Source: Microbacterium sp. SL75
GTDB taxonomy: Bacteria; Actinomycetota; Actinomycetes; Actinomycetales; Microbacteriaceae
Reading direction: 5' to 3'
DNA: 64,000 nt
NCBI RefSeq assembly: GCF_026625865.1
Contig: NZ_CP113067.1
Coordinates: forward strand, 1,116,001 to 1,180,000
The position numbers and the translations under genes were made by a program. This document shows positions 41,135 to 50,324 of the stretch, one piece after another (within the stretch, counting starts at the first letter, position 1; each line of letters opens with the position of its first letter). The notes under the pieces were generated by a model. That model searched no databases. It was given only the letters and a program-made list of their open reading frames with translations, and was not told the DNA's origin.

Positions 41135-42538
41135 TCACTCGCCGATCGTTGCGGCCGGGGCGGTCTTCGCGGGGCCGATCCACACGGTCTTGACGTTGAC
41201 GAACTCCCGCAGCCCGTAGACGCCGAGCTCGCGGCCGTAGCCGGACGCCTTGATGCCGCCGAACGGCAGACGCGCGTCGGAGGCGACCATGCCGTTGACG
41301 AACACCGCTCCCGCGTCGATCTCGCGCGTCAGCCGGCGCGCCCGGTCGAGGTCGCCGGTCCACAGCGCGGCGCCGAGGCCGTACTCGGTGTCGTTGGCCA
41401 GCTCGATCGCGTGCGCCGTGTCGCGGGCGCGGATGATCGCCGCGACGGGCCCGAACGTCTCTTCCTCGAACGCGGTGTCACCCGGGCGGAGGTGGTCGAT
41501 GACCGTGGGCGGGTAGTAGAACCCGGGGCCGTCGACCGGCGCCCCGCCGAGCTTGAGCACGGTGTTCTCGTTCTCGAGGGTCCGCAGCACCTGCTGATGC
41601 AGGTCGTCGCGCAGGTTCGCCCGCGCCATCGGCCCGATGTTCGTGTCGTCCTCCATCGGGTCGCCGACCTTCAACGCCGACGCGTGCTCGACGAAGGCCG
41701 CGACGAACGCGTCGGCCACCGCCTCCTCGACGATGAATCGCTTGGCGTTCACGCAGCTCTGACCGACGTTGGTGAAGCGCGCCTTCACCGCCACCTTCGC
41801 CGCCTCGGCGATGTCGGCGTCGGCGAGGACGATGAAGGGGTCCGACCCGCCGAGTTCGAGCACCTGCTTCTTCAACGCCGTGCCCGCCTGCGACGCCACG
41901 ATCCGGCCCACCTGCGTCGAGCCCGTCAGGGTGACCGCGGCGATGCGGTCGTCGTCGATCAGCGCCTTCACGTCTCGGGCGTCGATGAGCACGGTCGTGC
42001 ACAGGCCCTCGGGGGCGCCGGCCTTGCGCACGATCTCCTCGACCGCGAGGGCCGCCTCGGGCACGTTGTTGGCGTGCTTGAGGAACGGCGCGTTCCCGGC
42101 CGCCAGCGCGGGAGCGGCGAAGCGGAAGAACTGCCAGAACGGGTAGTTCCACGGCATGATCGCCAGCACCACCCCCAGCGGGTCGAACACCACGGCACTC
42201 TCGGTCGCGTTCGACTCCACCCGCTCGTCGGCGAGGAACTTCGGCGCGTGCGCGGCGTAGTAGTCCAGCGTGACCGCGCACTTCTCGATCTCTGCCCGCG
42301 ACTCGGCGATGGGCTTGCCCATCTCGCGCGTGATGATCTGGGCGTATTCCTCACTGCCCGCGCGCAGAACCTCGGCGATGCGGGTCAGCAACGCCGTGCG
42401 CACCTCGATTGGCTCGCGGCGCCATGCGCGCTGAGCGACAGCGGCCGCGGCCAACTTCTGCTCGACCTCGTCGGGGGTGTGCAGTTCGAAGGATGCGACG
42501 ACCTCTTCGGTCGCGGGGTTCACCGAGGTAATGGCCAT
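41135..42538 (-). CDS. Aldehyde dehydrogenase, succinate-semialdehyde dehydrogenase-like
   Basis: A 467-residue NAD(P)-dependent aldehyde dehydrogenase. Catalytic Cys in FTNVGQSCVNAKRF, glutamate region LELGGSDPFIVL, cofactor site IMPWNYPFWQFFR and LTGSTQVGR. NIGPMARANLRDDLHQQV and the ~455-470 length are typical of GabD1-type succinate-semialdehyde dehydrogenases, but the natural substrate here may be another semialdehyde from the local pathway. Lies between the CitMHS transporter and the cupin-ABM gene. Confidence 0.85.
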   Translation of the reverse strand: MAITSVNPATEEVVASFELHTPDEVEQKLAAAAVAQRAWRREPIEVRTALLTRIAEVLRAGSEEYAQIITREMGKPIAESRAEIEKCAVTLDYYAAHAPKFLADERVESNATESAVVFDPLGVVLAIMPWNYPFWQFFRFAAPALAAGNAPFLKHANNVPEAALAVEEIVRKAGAPEGLCTTVLIDARDVKALIDDDRIAAVTLTGSTQVGRIVASQAGTALKKQVLELGGSDPFIVLADADIAEAAKVAVKARFTNVGQSCVNAKRFIVEEAVADAFVAAFVEHASALKVGDPMEDDTNIGPMARANLRDDLHQQVLRTLENENTVLKLGGAPVDGPGFYYPPTVIDHLRPGDTAFEEETFGPVAAIIRARDTAHAIELANDTEYGLGAALWTGDLDRARRLTREIDAGAVFVNGMVASDARLPFGGIKASGYGRELGVYGLREFVNVKTVWIGPAKTAPAATIGE

Positions 42539-42564
42539 GGGGTGCCTTTCTGTGATGAGAGGGC

Positions 42565-43998
42565 TCAGAAGAGGGGGTAGGCGATGAAGCCGCCGACGGC
42601 GAGCATGACCAGCGCGACGATGGTGCCGCGCCAGATCACCTTCTTGAAGTGCTCTCCGAGGTTGACATTCGCGAGACCGATGAGCAGCAGGAACGACGCC
42701 ACCAGCGGGCTCGACTGGTGCAGGGCCTGACCCACGAGAGACGCACGCGCCATCTCGACCGGTTCGATACCGAAGTGCCCGGCGGTCTCGGCGAGGATGG
42801 GCAGCACCCCGAAGTAGAACGCGTCGTTGGTCATGATGAAGGTCAACGGAATGCTCAGGATGCCGGCGATCACGGCCATGAAAGGTCCGAGCACGGGCGG
42901 GATGACGCTCACCAGCCAAGCGGCCATCGCCTCGACCATGCCGGTGCCGCTCATGACACCGGTGAGCACGGAAGCGGCGAAGACCATTCCGACGACGGAC
43001 ACGATCGACGAGGCGTGCGCCTTGATCTGCGCGGACTGTTCCTGGATGCGCGGGAAGTTGACCACCAGGGCGAGGGCGGCGGCGACGAGGAAGATGACGA
43101 CCGGCTCGGTGATGTCCATGACGAGAACCGTCATCACGGCCAGGGTCAGCGCCAGGTTGAACCAGATGAGCTTCGGACGGGCGTTGGGCCGGTCCAGGAT
43201 GTTCTTGCCCTCATCGTCGACCGGAACGGCGAAGTTGTTGGTGACGACCACCGAGGAGTTCCACGCCGGAGCGGCGTTCTCCTGAGCGCTGCGGTCGCGG
43301 AACCGACGCGAGGAACCGGCCTGGATCTCCTCGCTCACGGCATCCGCTCGCCGGAGGAAGCCCGGGGACTCGGTCAGCTCGAGACGGCCGAGACGCTTCG
43401 TCTCGGAGCGGCCCATCAGGTAGGCCAGGACCAGGACAGCCCCGATGCCCGCCGCGATCGAGGGGATCATCGGCACGAAGATATCGATGGGCGACACGTT
43501 CAACGCAGCGGCCGCCCGCGCCGTCGACCCGCCCCACGGCACGGTGTTGAGCACACCGTTCGACATCGCGGCCACCACGGTGAGGATCACCGGACTCATG
43601 CCGAGACGCAGGTAGATCGGCAGGAACGCCGAGGTCACGATGATGAACGTCGTCGATCCGTCGCCATCGAGCGACACGATGGACGTCAGAAGCGCGGTGC
43701 CCACCACCAGTCGGGTGGGGTGGTTGCCCACGAAGCGCAGGATGAGGCGGATCAGCGGGTCGAACAGCCCGACGTCGATCATCGTGCCGAAGAACATGAT
43801 CGCGAAGAACAGCAACCCGGCGGTCGGCGCCAACTTGAGGAACGACTCGATGATCATGTCGCTCAGGCCGAGGCCCGCGCCGGTGAACAGCCCGAAGATG
43901 ATCGGCACGAGGATCAGCGTGGCTATGGGCGTGGCGCGCTTGGTCATGACCAGCGTCATGAACACCGCGATCATCGCGAAGCCGAGTACTACGAGCAT
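42565..43998 (-). CDS. CitMHS-family carboxylate transporter
   Basis: A 477-residue transporter of the citrate-Mg2+:H+ / CitMHS family, 11-12 membrane helices. Landmarks are LTSIVSLDGDGSTTFIIVTSAFLPIYLRLGM, AMSNGVLNTVPWGGSTARAA and GQALHQSSPLVASFLLLIGLANV, each part of the family signature. It should import a metal-chelated di- or tricarboxylate. ATG 43998 follows AAGGAGCG. First gene of the operon that diverges from gntR. Confidence 0.87.
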   Translation of the reverse strand: MLVVLGFAMIAVFMTLVMTKRATPIATLILVPIIFGLFTGAGLGLSDMIIESFLKLAPTAGLLFFAIMFFGTMIDVGLFDPLIRLILRFVGNHPTRLVVGTALLTSIVSLDGDGSTTFIIVTSAFLPIYLRLGMSPVILTVVAAMSNGVLNTVPWGGSTARAAAALNVSPIDIFVPMIPSIAAGIGAVLVLAYLMGRSETKRLGRLELTESPGFLRRADAVSEEIQAGSSRRFRDRSAQENAAPAWNSSVVVTNNFAVPVDDEGKNILDRPNARPKLIWFNLALTLAVMTVLVMDITEPVVIFLVAAALALVVNFPRIQEQSAQIKAHASSIVSVVGMVFAASVLTGVMSGTGMVEAMAAWLVSVIPPVLGPFMAVIAGILSIPLTFIMTNDAFYFGVLPILAETAGHFGIEPVEMARASLVGQALHQSSPLVASFLLLIGLANVNLGEHFKKVIWRGTIVALVMLAVGGFIAYPLF

Positions 43999-44047
43999 CG
44001 TCGCTCCTTCGAATGAGGGGGGCGGCGGCGGTGCCACCCCTAAGAGT

Positions 44048-44066
44048 TATACACGTGGGTATACCC
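44048..44066. promoter_or_regulatory. Candidate GntR operator, left
   Basis: TATACACGTGGGTATACCC contains inverted TATAC/GTATA and the palindrome GGGTATACCC, in the gap between gntR and the transporter gene. It shares GTATACC with the site at 45128-45149. Confidence 0.55.
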
Positions 44067-44088
44067 ATTAGACAACTATGCTGTTTGC

Positions 44089-44790
44089 ATGGTCGAAGCA
44101 ATGGGCGCCTGGCGGGGAAAAGCCGACAGGGCGTACGCGCAGCTTCGCCACGACATCGAGACGGGCGTGTTCGCGCCGGGCCAGGCCCTGTCGGAGATCG
44201 AGCTCTCGACGCACACCGGCGCCTCGCGCACGCCGGTACGCGAGGCCATCCGCCGCCTCGCCGCCGAAGGGCTCGTGGACCTCGAGCCGCGGCGCGCCCC
44301 CACGGTGTCCCGAATCTCGCTGCGCGGAGCACGCGCGCTGTTCGACTTCCGTCGGCTCATCGAGCCCGAGGCCGTGCGGGCGGTGGCGCACAAGGCCGAG
44401 ACGAACCCCGCTCTGCGGGACGACCTCCTCGCCCTCCTCGACACCTTCCACGCGATGCGCGGGGTCCCTTACGACGAGACGTTCGCGGAGCAGTTCCGTC
44501 GAGCGACGGCGGAGTTCGACCGCATCGTCGCCCTCCACACGCCCAACAGCTACCTCGCCCGCGCCATCGCGGATCTGCGTCCGCACAGCGCCCGGCTGCG
44601 CTATATCGCGCACAGCGACCGGTCTCGCCTGCAGGAGTCGGTGAACGAGCACATCGCGATGTGCACCGCCATCATCGACGGGAACCCCGATGCCGCCGCC
44701 GCGGCGATGACGACGCACCTGCATCACGTCGACCAGGCGATCTTCCGGCAACTCCTGGGGGGCGAAGCCGGAGAGATCCTGGTCTCCTAA
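44089..44790 (+). CDS. GntR-family regulator (FCD type)
   Basis: A 233-residue FadR-subfamily GntR protein. Winged helix about 12-75 (GQALSEIELSTHTGASRTPVREAIRRLAAEGLVDLEPRR), then the all-helical FCD ligand domain (about 95-225) with the metal/ligand residues in EFDRIVALHTPN and the final THLHHVDQAI. Such regulators usually bind carboxylates and repress catabolic operons. It is placed between the transporter operon and the ABM/Ldh2 genes, with related palindromes at both promoters. Confidence 0.87.
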   Translation: MVEAMGAWRGKADRAYAQLRHDIETGVFAPGQALSEIELSTHTGASRTPVREAIRRLAAEGLVDLEPRRAPTVSRISLRGARALFDFRRLIEPEAVRAVAHKAETNPALRDDLLALLDTFHAMRGVPYDETFAEQFRRATAEFDRIVALHTPNSYLARAIADLRPHSARLRYIAHSDRSRLQESVNEHIAMCTAIIDGNPDAAAAAMTTHLHHVDQAIFRQLLGGEAGEILVS

Positions 44791-45095
44791 GCGCGCTCGG
44801 CGAATAGGCGCCGGCCTTCGGTGATGGTCTGCGAGCCCGGCACCACGGTCTCGGCGACGGCCGCTTTCCACGCGCCGTAGTGTGCCGCGCTCCGGTGCTC
44901 GACGACGAAGGCGTCACGATCGCGGTAGATCTCGTAGAACGCGAAGCGCCGGCGCTCAGGGTCGAGTTCGATCACATCGAACGAGAAGCACCCGGGCTCA
45001 TCGCGTACGGTCGCCTCCGCATTCGCCGCGATCGCGCGACGGAACTCCTCCACCTTTCCCGGAAGCACTTCCAGTTCGACCCAGACGGCGTGCAT
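44787..45095 (-). CDS. ABM-domain monooxygenase (YgiN-like)
   Basis: A 102-residue antibiotic-biosynthesis-monooxygenase-domain protein like quinol monooxygenase YgiN or LsrG: MHAVWVELEVLPGKVEEFRRAI, DEPGCFSFDVIELDPERRRFAFYEIYRDRDAFVVEH in pieces, and HYGAWKA. It is probably a dimer. ATG 45095 follows AAGGAGGAG. The 3' end overlaps the gntR stop by four bases (convergent). It diverges from the Ldh2 gene across the right operator. Confidence 0.85.
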   Translation of the reverse strand: MHAVWVELEVLPGKVEEFRRAIAANAEATVRDEPGCFSFDVIELDPERRRFAFYEIYRDRDAFVVEHRSAAHYGAWKAAVAETVVPGSQTITEGRRLFAERA

Positions 45096-45127
45096 AGCTC
45101 CTCCTTGGAGATGATGATCGCGTCGTA

Positions 45128-45149
45128 GTGTATACCTGTAGGTGTACAC
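45128..45149. promoter_or_regulatory. Candidate GntR operator, right
   Basis: Inverted repeat GTGTATACC - TGTA - GGTGTACAC (8 of 9 arm bases complementary), centred between the ABM and Ldh2 starts. It shares GTATACC with the left site, so one GntR dimer type may control both divergent promoters. Confidence 0.6.
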
Positions 45150-45168
45150 CGCTTCCGAAAGGCAGACC

Positions 45169-46287
45169 ATGGTTGCTCAGCCTGCGCATCCCGATACGCT
45201 CACCGCGACGCCCGATTCCACGGCGTCCCCCGCCGCGGCATCCGAGACGACGCGCGTCGACCCGACGGCACTGCGCGCGTTCACGCGCGACGTCTTCGAG
45301 AGCGTCGACGTCCCCCGCGCCGACGCGGAGCTCGTGGCCGACTCCCTCGTCGCCGCCGACGAGTGGGGTCACCAGTCGCACGGCGTCCTGCGGCTGCCGT
45401 GGTACCTCGAGCGACTCCGCACCGGCGCCATGCGCCCGGTCGCCGAACCCACGACCGTCGTCGACACCGGCGCGATGCTCATCCTCGACGGCCACGACGG
45501 CATGGGTCAAGTGCTCACCGAACGCGCCCGCATCGAAGCCGTGCGTCGCGCGAAGCAGCACGGCGTCGGGCTCGTGGGCGTGCGCAACTCCAACCACTTC
45601 GGCACGGCGATGTACTTCACCCGCCGCGCCGCGCACGACGGCTGCGCCGCCATCCTCACCACGAACGCCTCGCCCGCCATGGCACCCTGGGGCGGGCGCG
45701 AGAAGCGACTCGGCACGAACCCCTGGTCGATCGCCGCCCCCTACGGCGACAAAGTCGTCGCGGTCGACATCGCGAACACCGCCGTCGCGCGCGGCAAGAT
45801 CTACCTGGCCCGCCAGAAGGGCGAGCCCATTCCCGACACCTGGGCGCTCACCCCCGAAGGCGCACGCACGACGGATGCCGCCGAAGCGGTGCACGGAGTC
45901 ATCCTGCCCATGGCCGGGCACAAGGGGTACGCGATCACCTTCATGATGGACGTGCTCTCGGGCGCCCTGACCGGCAGCGCCGTCGGCACCGGCGTGCACG
46001 GACCCTACGAACCGACCGCGCGCAGCGGCGCCGGACACATGTTCATCGCCATCGACGTCGAGACCGCCGCGGACATCGAGCACTATCGTGCCAGCGTCGC
46101 CGCGCTCGTCGACGAGGCGAAGTCGGTACCGCTCGCGCAGGGCCATTCCGAGGTGTTCTACCCCGGCGAGCTCGAAGATCGTGCCGCGGCAGCGGTCGCC
46201 GATGCCGGCGGTCTGCTCCTCCCCGAGCAGACGCTGCTCGACCTGCGTCGGGTGGCCGACGAGCAGGGCGTCGCGCTCCCCCTGTAA
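45169..46287 (+). CDS. Malate/L-lactate/sulfolactate-type dehydrogenase (Ldh2 family)
   Basis: A 372-residue NAD(P)-dependent 2-hydroxyacid dehydrogenase of the Ldh_2/MDH2 family (ComC, YlbC, AllD relatives). Family segments are VADSLVAADEWGHQSHGVLRLPWYLERL, GVRNSNHFGTAMYFTRRAA, NASPAMAPWGGREKRLGTNPWSIA and MAGHKGYAITFMMDVLSGALTG. The NHFG histidine is the catalytic region. ATG 45169 follows AAAGG. Probably oxidises the hydroxyacid imported by the CitMHS transporter; exact substrate unknown. Confidence 0.87.
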   Translation: MVAQPAHPDTLTATPDSTASPAAASETTRVDPTALRAFTRDVFESVDVPRADAELVADSLVAADEWGHQSHGVLRLPWYLERLRTGAMRPVAEPTTVVDTGAMLILDGHDGMGQVLTERARIEAVRRAKQHGVGLVGVRNSNHFGTAMYFTRRAAHDGCAAILTTNASPAMAPWGGREKRLGTNPWSIAAPYGDKVVAVDIANTAVARGKIYLARQKGEPIPDTWALTPEGARTTDAAEAVHGVILPMAGHKGYAITFMMDVLSGALTGSAVGTGVHGPYEPTARSGAGHMFIAIDVETAADIEHYRASVAALVDEAKSVPLAQGHSEVFYPGELEDRAAAAVADAGGLLLPEQTLLDLRRVADEQGVALPL

Positions 46288-46421
46288 GACGCCCCGACCG
46301 CCGTGGAGGTCACATGATCCGAGCGTGCGCACACCCACCGCGCCCGCACGACCTCGACACGGTCGTGTGTTCTCGGCGCGCGGCAAACGCGGCGTTTGCG
46401 CGTGATGAGTTCGAACCGCCG

Positions 46422-46841
46422 TCAGGTTGTCGGCCGGTCGGGGCCGTCTGACGCGCGTGAGAGGCGCGCGTTGGCGAGGAGGTCCGCGTACCCCGTGCCT
46501 TCGAGGTATGAGATCACAGCGTCTCGGCTCTTTTCGAGGCAGACGATGCGGTTCTCCACGACCCGCAGTTCCCGGGCGAGCTCCTCGGCAGATGCCCGCC
46601 CGCCCACTTCTGATCGTTTCGCCGGGCCAGGGGTCTCGATGTCCAAGACGATCTTGATCATCCGGGTGGACAGGCCCGCTTCGACCAGCGCGCGGACATG
46701 GCGGGCGTGCTCAACCTGCTCTTGCGAGTAGTCCCGGTACCCGTTCGACGAACGTGACGCCGCGATTAGGCCTTGTTGTTCGTAGTACCGCAGCATGCGC
46801 GCGGGGGCCCCGATTGCGTCCGCCGCCTCGCTGATCTTCAT
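46422..46841 (-). CDS. MerR-family regulator
   Basis: A 139-residue MerR-type protein: winged helix (MKISEAADAIGAPARMLRYYEQQGLIAASRSSNGYRDYSQEQ) and coiled-coil dimerisation helix (ASAEELARELRVVENRIVCLEKSRDAVISYLEG). No metal-binding loop of the CueR type. The divergent NmrA-like gene is the likely target. The start at 46841 is chosen by the conserved MKISEAA start of the domain. Confidence 0.85.
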   Translation of the reverse strand: MKISEAADAIGAPARMLRYYEQQGLIAASRSSNGYRDYSQEQVEHARHVRALVEAGLSTRMIKIVLDIETPGPAKRSEVGGRASAEELARELRVVENRIVCLEKSRDAVISYLEGTGYADLLANARLSRASDGPDRPTT

Positions 46842-46875
46842 GGTGTTGCGCCCTTCTTCTGCCTCGACTTGACCT

Positions 46876-46906
46876 TGACAGTAATGGCAAAGTTTAGCCT
46901 TCACTT
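46876..46906 (+). promoter_or_regulatory. MerR-type promoter of the NmrA-like gene
   Basis: TTGACA (46876-46881) is a consensus -35; a 19-bp spacer with imperfect dyad (CTTGACAG / TGGCAAAG) leads to TTCACT (46901-46906), a weak -10. Long spacers are typical of MerR-activated promoters. Confidence 0.45.
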
Positions 46907-46947
46907 CGTGCTCGGCCCCGACCGTCGGGAGCCAGAGGAAGGAAGAC

Positions 46948-47889
46948 ATGTCAACGCGCAGCTGGGACGGCCAGTCACGAAAGATCCTCGTCATCGGGGC
47001 GGGGGAGCTCGGGATGCCTGTCCTCCGCAACGTGGTCCGCCGAGCCGCCGACGTACCTGCCGCCTCGGTCGACGTGCTGCTGCGGAACACCACGATTAAC
47101 TCGACGGCGCCGGCGAAGCAGCGCGACGTCGCCGAGATCCGTCAGCTCGGCATCGGCATCGTCCACGGCGACCTGGTGGAGAGCACCATCGAGGACCTCG
47201 CCGCCATCTTCCGCGACTACGACACCGTCATCGGCTGCACCGGTATCACCGCAGGCCTCGACACCCCGATGAAGGTTGCCCAGGCCGCACTCGCAGCCGC
47301 ACTTCCGCGGTACTTCCCGTGGCAGTTCGGCGTCGACTTCGACGTCATCGGCCGCGGCAGCCCGCAAGACATCTTCGATTCCCAGCTCGATGTTCGTGAC
47401 CTGCTCCGCTCTCAGCACGACATGGAGTGGGTGATCATCTCCACCGGCATGTTCATGAACTACCTCTTCGACGCTGACTCCGGAATGGTCGACCTGCCGA
47501 ACAACACCGTGAACGCCCTCGGCACGGCGGACACCGCCGTCACTGTCACCACCCCGGAAGACATCGGCGCTCTGACCGCGGAAATCGTCTTCACCGAGCC
47601 GCGCATCCGCGACGAGATCGTGTACGTGGCCGGCGACACGATCACCTACGGTCAGCTCGCGAAGACCCTCGAAACGATCCTCGACCGTCCGTTCGAGCTG
47701 CGGGTGTGGTCCGAGCCGACGCTGATGGCGGAGCTTGCGTCCGACCCTGACAACATGACCCGGAAGTACCGGGCAGCGTTCGCGCAGGGGCGCGGCGTCG
47801 CGTGGCCGAAGGCCGAGACATTCAACGCTCGCCGGCAGATCAAGACGACAACCCTCCGTGAGTGGATCGCGGAAAACATCGCAGCCTGA
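46948..47889 (+). CDS. NmrA/isoflavone-reductase-like NAD(P) oxidoreductase
   Basis: A 313-residue atypical short-chain dehydrogenase. N-terminal nucleotide motif KILVIGAGELGMPVLRNV and a Rossmann domain (VHGDLVESTIEDLAAIFRDYDTVIGCTG). LPRYFPWQFGVDFD and MEWVIISTGMFMNYLF match the NmrA/phenylcoumaran-reductase (aromatic alcohol reductase) group. It may reduce an aromatic or unsaturated compound or act as a redox sensor. It is the divergent partner of MerR. Codon use looks slightly less GC-rich than the chromosome core. Confidence 0.83.
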   Translation: MSTRSWDGQSRKILVIGAGELGMPVLRNVVRRAADVPAASVDVLLRNTTINSTAPAKQRDVAEIRQLGIGIVHGDLVESTIEDLAAIFRDYDTVIGCTGITAGLDTPMKVAQAALAAALPRYFPWQFGVDFDVIGRGSPQDIFDSQLDVRDLLRSQHDMEWVIISTGMFMNYLFDADSGMVDLPNNTVNALGTADTAVTVTTPEDIGALTAEIVFTEPRIRDEIVYVAGDTITYGQLAKTLETILDRPFELRVWSEPTLMAELASDPDNMTRKYRAAFAQGRGVAWPKAETFNARRQIKTTTLREWIAENIAA

Positions 47890-48158
47890 CCCGAGAACGC
47901 CCGACAGGCGAGCCCGCCCCTCCCGGTGGACTCACGAGCACGAAGCCCGCTCAAGGGTCCACACGTACGGCGATGGATCATCGAACGGACGATCGTGGCC
48001 GACTCGGCGGGAGTCGCCGATTCTTTGGTCCACCTGCACCGTGCCCTCGACCGGAAGCAGGGGCGAACACAGCACTTGCACGAGCACATCAGCCGGCTCG
48101 GGCCAGACGCTTTGTTCACGCTTTGCACTCGTGCAGCCCGTCCGCTGCGGAGATGTGG

Positions 48159-48794
48159 TCAGATCTGGACGGAGTCGTTGTCGCGAAGGACTGCGAGTTC
48201 CAGTCCGGCGAGCGGGGTGATGAACTGTGCGAGGAACTCCTTTCCCATCTCCGTCAGCAGTACGTCGTGGATCGCGATCGCTCGTGTCGGGCGGGCGGCA
48301 CGGATGAAGTCCACGATCTTGTCCAGCCGGGAGAACGGGCCGGAGAGCGGCACAAGGAGGGTTGTCACGTTCTCTTCGGGGACGTAATAGGAGTCGCCGG
48401 GGTGGTAGACGTCCTGGTCGATGACGTAACCGACGTTGCCGGACGCGGGCATGTCGAGGTGGATGGACTCGTGGCGACCGCCGACGACAGAGATATGGAA
48501 GCCGGCGGCGTCCCCTGTGCCACCGGGCTCGACGACCCGGATCCGGTCACCATGTCGGGGGATCTGGTTCGCGACGCTGGGGGGAGCCCAGATCTTGAGA
48601 TCCGGCTGGCTGTCGAGGGCGGCGGTGAGGAGATCGACATCGGCGTGGTCCGGGTGGTCATGCGTGATGAGTACTACGGACGCATCGCGGATGAGTTCCG
48701 GTGCGTCCGTCGTGAAGACCCCGGGGTCGATGAGGAGCGAGGCGCCGTCCTTCTCGAGGACGACGGTCGGGTGCGTGTGCTTGCGGAGAATCAT
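48159..48794 (-). CDS. Metallo-beta-lactamase-fold hydrolase (UlaG/UPF0173-like)
   Basis: A 211-residue MBL-fold protein. The zinc motif is [12 protein letters not shown] (H-x-H-x-D-H), with a third site near VGGRHESIH and a late aspartate/histidine segment ([19 protein letters not shown]). It resembles UPF0173/L-ascorbate-6-phosphate lactonase-like hydrolases. Its ATG overlaps the stop of the CTP synthase fragment by four bases, so the two were or are cotranscribed. Confidence 0.83.
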   Translation of the reverse strand: MILRKHTHPTVVLEKDGASLLIDPGVFTTDAPELIRDASVVLITHDHPDHADVDLLTAALDSQPDLKIWAPPSVANQIPRHGDRIRVVEPGGTGDAAGFHISVVGGRHESIHLDMPASGNVGYVIDQDVYHPGDSYYVPEENVTTLLVPLSGPFSRLDKIVDFIRAARPTRAIAIHDVLLTEMGKEFLAQFITPLAGLELAVLRDNDSVQI

Positions 48795-49981
48795 GGGCGC
48801 TTGAGTCTTTGTGAATCGGTGTGCTTGCTGAAGAGCCTGGACGCCGCGTGTCGTGTGATGGCAGCGCCGACCAACCCCGCGAACAGCGGGTGCGGGTTTG
48901 TCGGGCGAGAGCGCAGCTCGGGATGCGCTTGAGTGCCGATGTAGAACGGGTGCGCGGTGCGGTCGAGTTCGACGTATTCGACGAGGGTGCCGTCGGGCGA
49001 GGTGCCGGAGAAGCGGAGCCCCGCGTCCGCGATCTGATCTCGATACGTGTTGTTCACCTCGTAGCGATGGCGGTGGCGTTCGGACGCTTCTCGGGTGCCG
49101 TAGAGGTCTGCGGCGAGGGAGCCCTCCGCGAAAGAGGCGGGAAAAAGCCCGAGGCGCATTGTGCCGCCGAGGTCTCCGGAGGTGATGATGTCGACCTGCG
49201 CCGCCATGGTTGCGACGACCGGGGTCGAGGTCCCAGGATCGAACTCGGTGCTTGAGGCCTCCGGCAGCCCCGCTTCATGTCGGGCGTATTCGATGACCAT
49301 GCATTGCAGGCCGAGGCACAGGCCGAGGGTCGGGATGCCCTGCTCGCGAGCGAATGTCAGCGCACCGAGCTTCCCCTCGATCCCGCGCACGCCGAACCCG
49401 CCGGGCACGCAGATGCCGTCCACCTCGCCGAGCTGCGTCGCAGCGCCCTCAGGAGTGGCGCAATCGTCCGACGCGACCCATTTCAGTTTCACCGTGGTGC
49501 GGTGCGGAAAGCCGCCGGCCCGCAGGGCTTCGGTGACGGACAGGTAGGCATCCGGGAGGTCGATGTATTTGCCGACGAGGGCGATGGTGACCTCTCCCTC
49601 GGGCTCGTGTACCGCGTCGAGAACCGGTCTCCACGCCGACCAGTCCATGCCGTGTGCGTCGAGCCTCAGAGCTTCGACGATCACCTGGTCGAGGCCCTGC
49701 TCGTGCAGCAACATGGGGAGGTCGTAGATCGACGGGACGTCGACGGCGTTGATTACGGCGCCCTCCTCGACATCGCACATCAAGGCGATCTTTGTCTTGT
49801 TCGACTTGCTGACCGGGCGGTTGCTGCGAAGCACGAGCGCGTCAGGTTGGATGCCGAGTGAGCGCATCTGCGCGACCGAGTGTTGCGTCGGCTTGGTTTT
49901 CTGCTCGCCCGATGCGCCGATGAACGGCAGCAGGGAAATGTGGAGGAAAAAGACGTTGTCACGACCGAGCTCGTGACGCAC
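48791..49981 (-). pseudogene. pyrG: CTP synthase lacking its N-terminal third
   Basis: A 396-residue reading frame that matches CTP synthase from about residue 155 of the usual ~550. Homology begins abruptly at [19 protein letters not shown] and runs to the end. The glutaminase domain is complete ([15 protein letters not shown] nucleophile, THPE-type triad as [16 protein letters not shown]). The P-loop, Mg2+ site and most of the amidoligase half are absent. Upstream sequence is not PyrG-like. It is probably a remnant left by a rearrangement; a free glutaminase is possible but unproven. The GTG at 49981 has no ribosome site tuned to it. Confidence 0.82.
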
Positions 49982-50059
49982 CGGGTCAAGCTCCTCCTCT
50001 GCTTGGGGGCATGTCGAGCAGCATTCGAACGTGTTCCGCCGAGGCGAGCGTTACGCGAG

Positions 50060-50233
50060 TCATGCGCGTTTCGATCAGTGCATCTCACCACGCAGGGGGA
50101 CGACGCGGCCGCAGCGATGCGCGATGCGGCAACCAACATGGTTCGAGCATCTGTGGACGGGTGGACTATCGAAGAACAGCAAACCCTCGCATTGCTTCTC
50201 AATCGGCTCGTTTACGCGCAAGCCGCCCCCTGA
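50060..50233 (+). pseudogene. Possible 3' remnant of a MarR-family regulator
   Basis: About 57 codons ending at 50233 read FRSVHLTTQGDDAAAAMRD and VDGWTIEEQQTLALLLNRLVYAQ, which resembles the end of MarR regulators (the -VxLTxxG- wing followed by the last long helix). The helix-turn-helix is missing. It abuts the broken end of the CTP synthase gene, so both may have been cut by one event. Confidence 0.4.
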
Positions 50234-50324
50234 ACGCGGCCGCTGGGCTCACTGACCTCGACGGGGACATTGGTGCTGCGTCTGACAACGCTCCGGTCCG
50301 CCTGCCCTTCCGGTTTGTGAGCCA

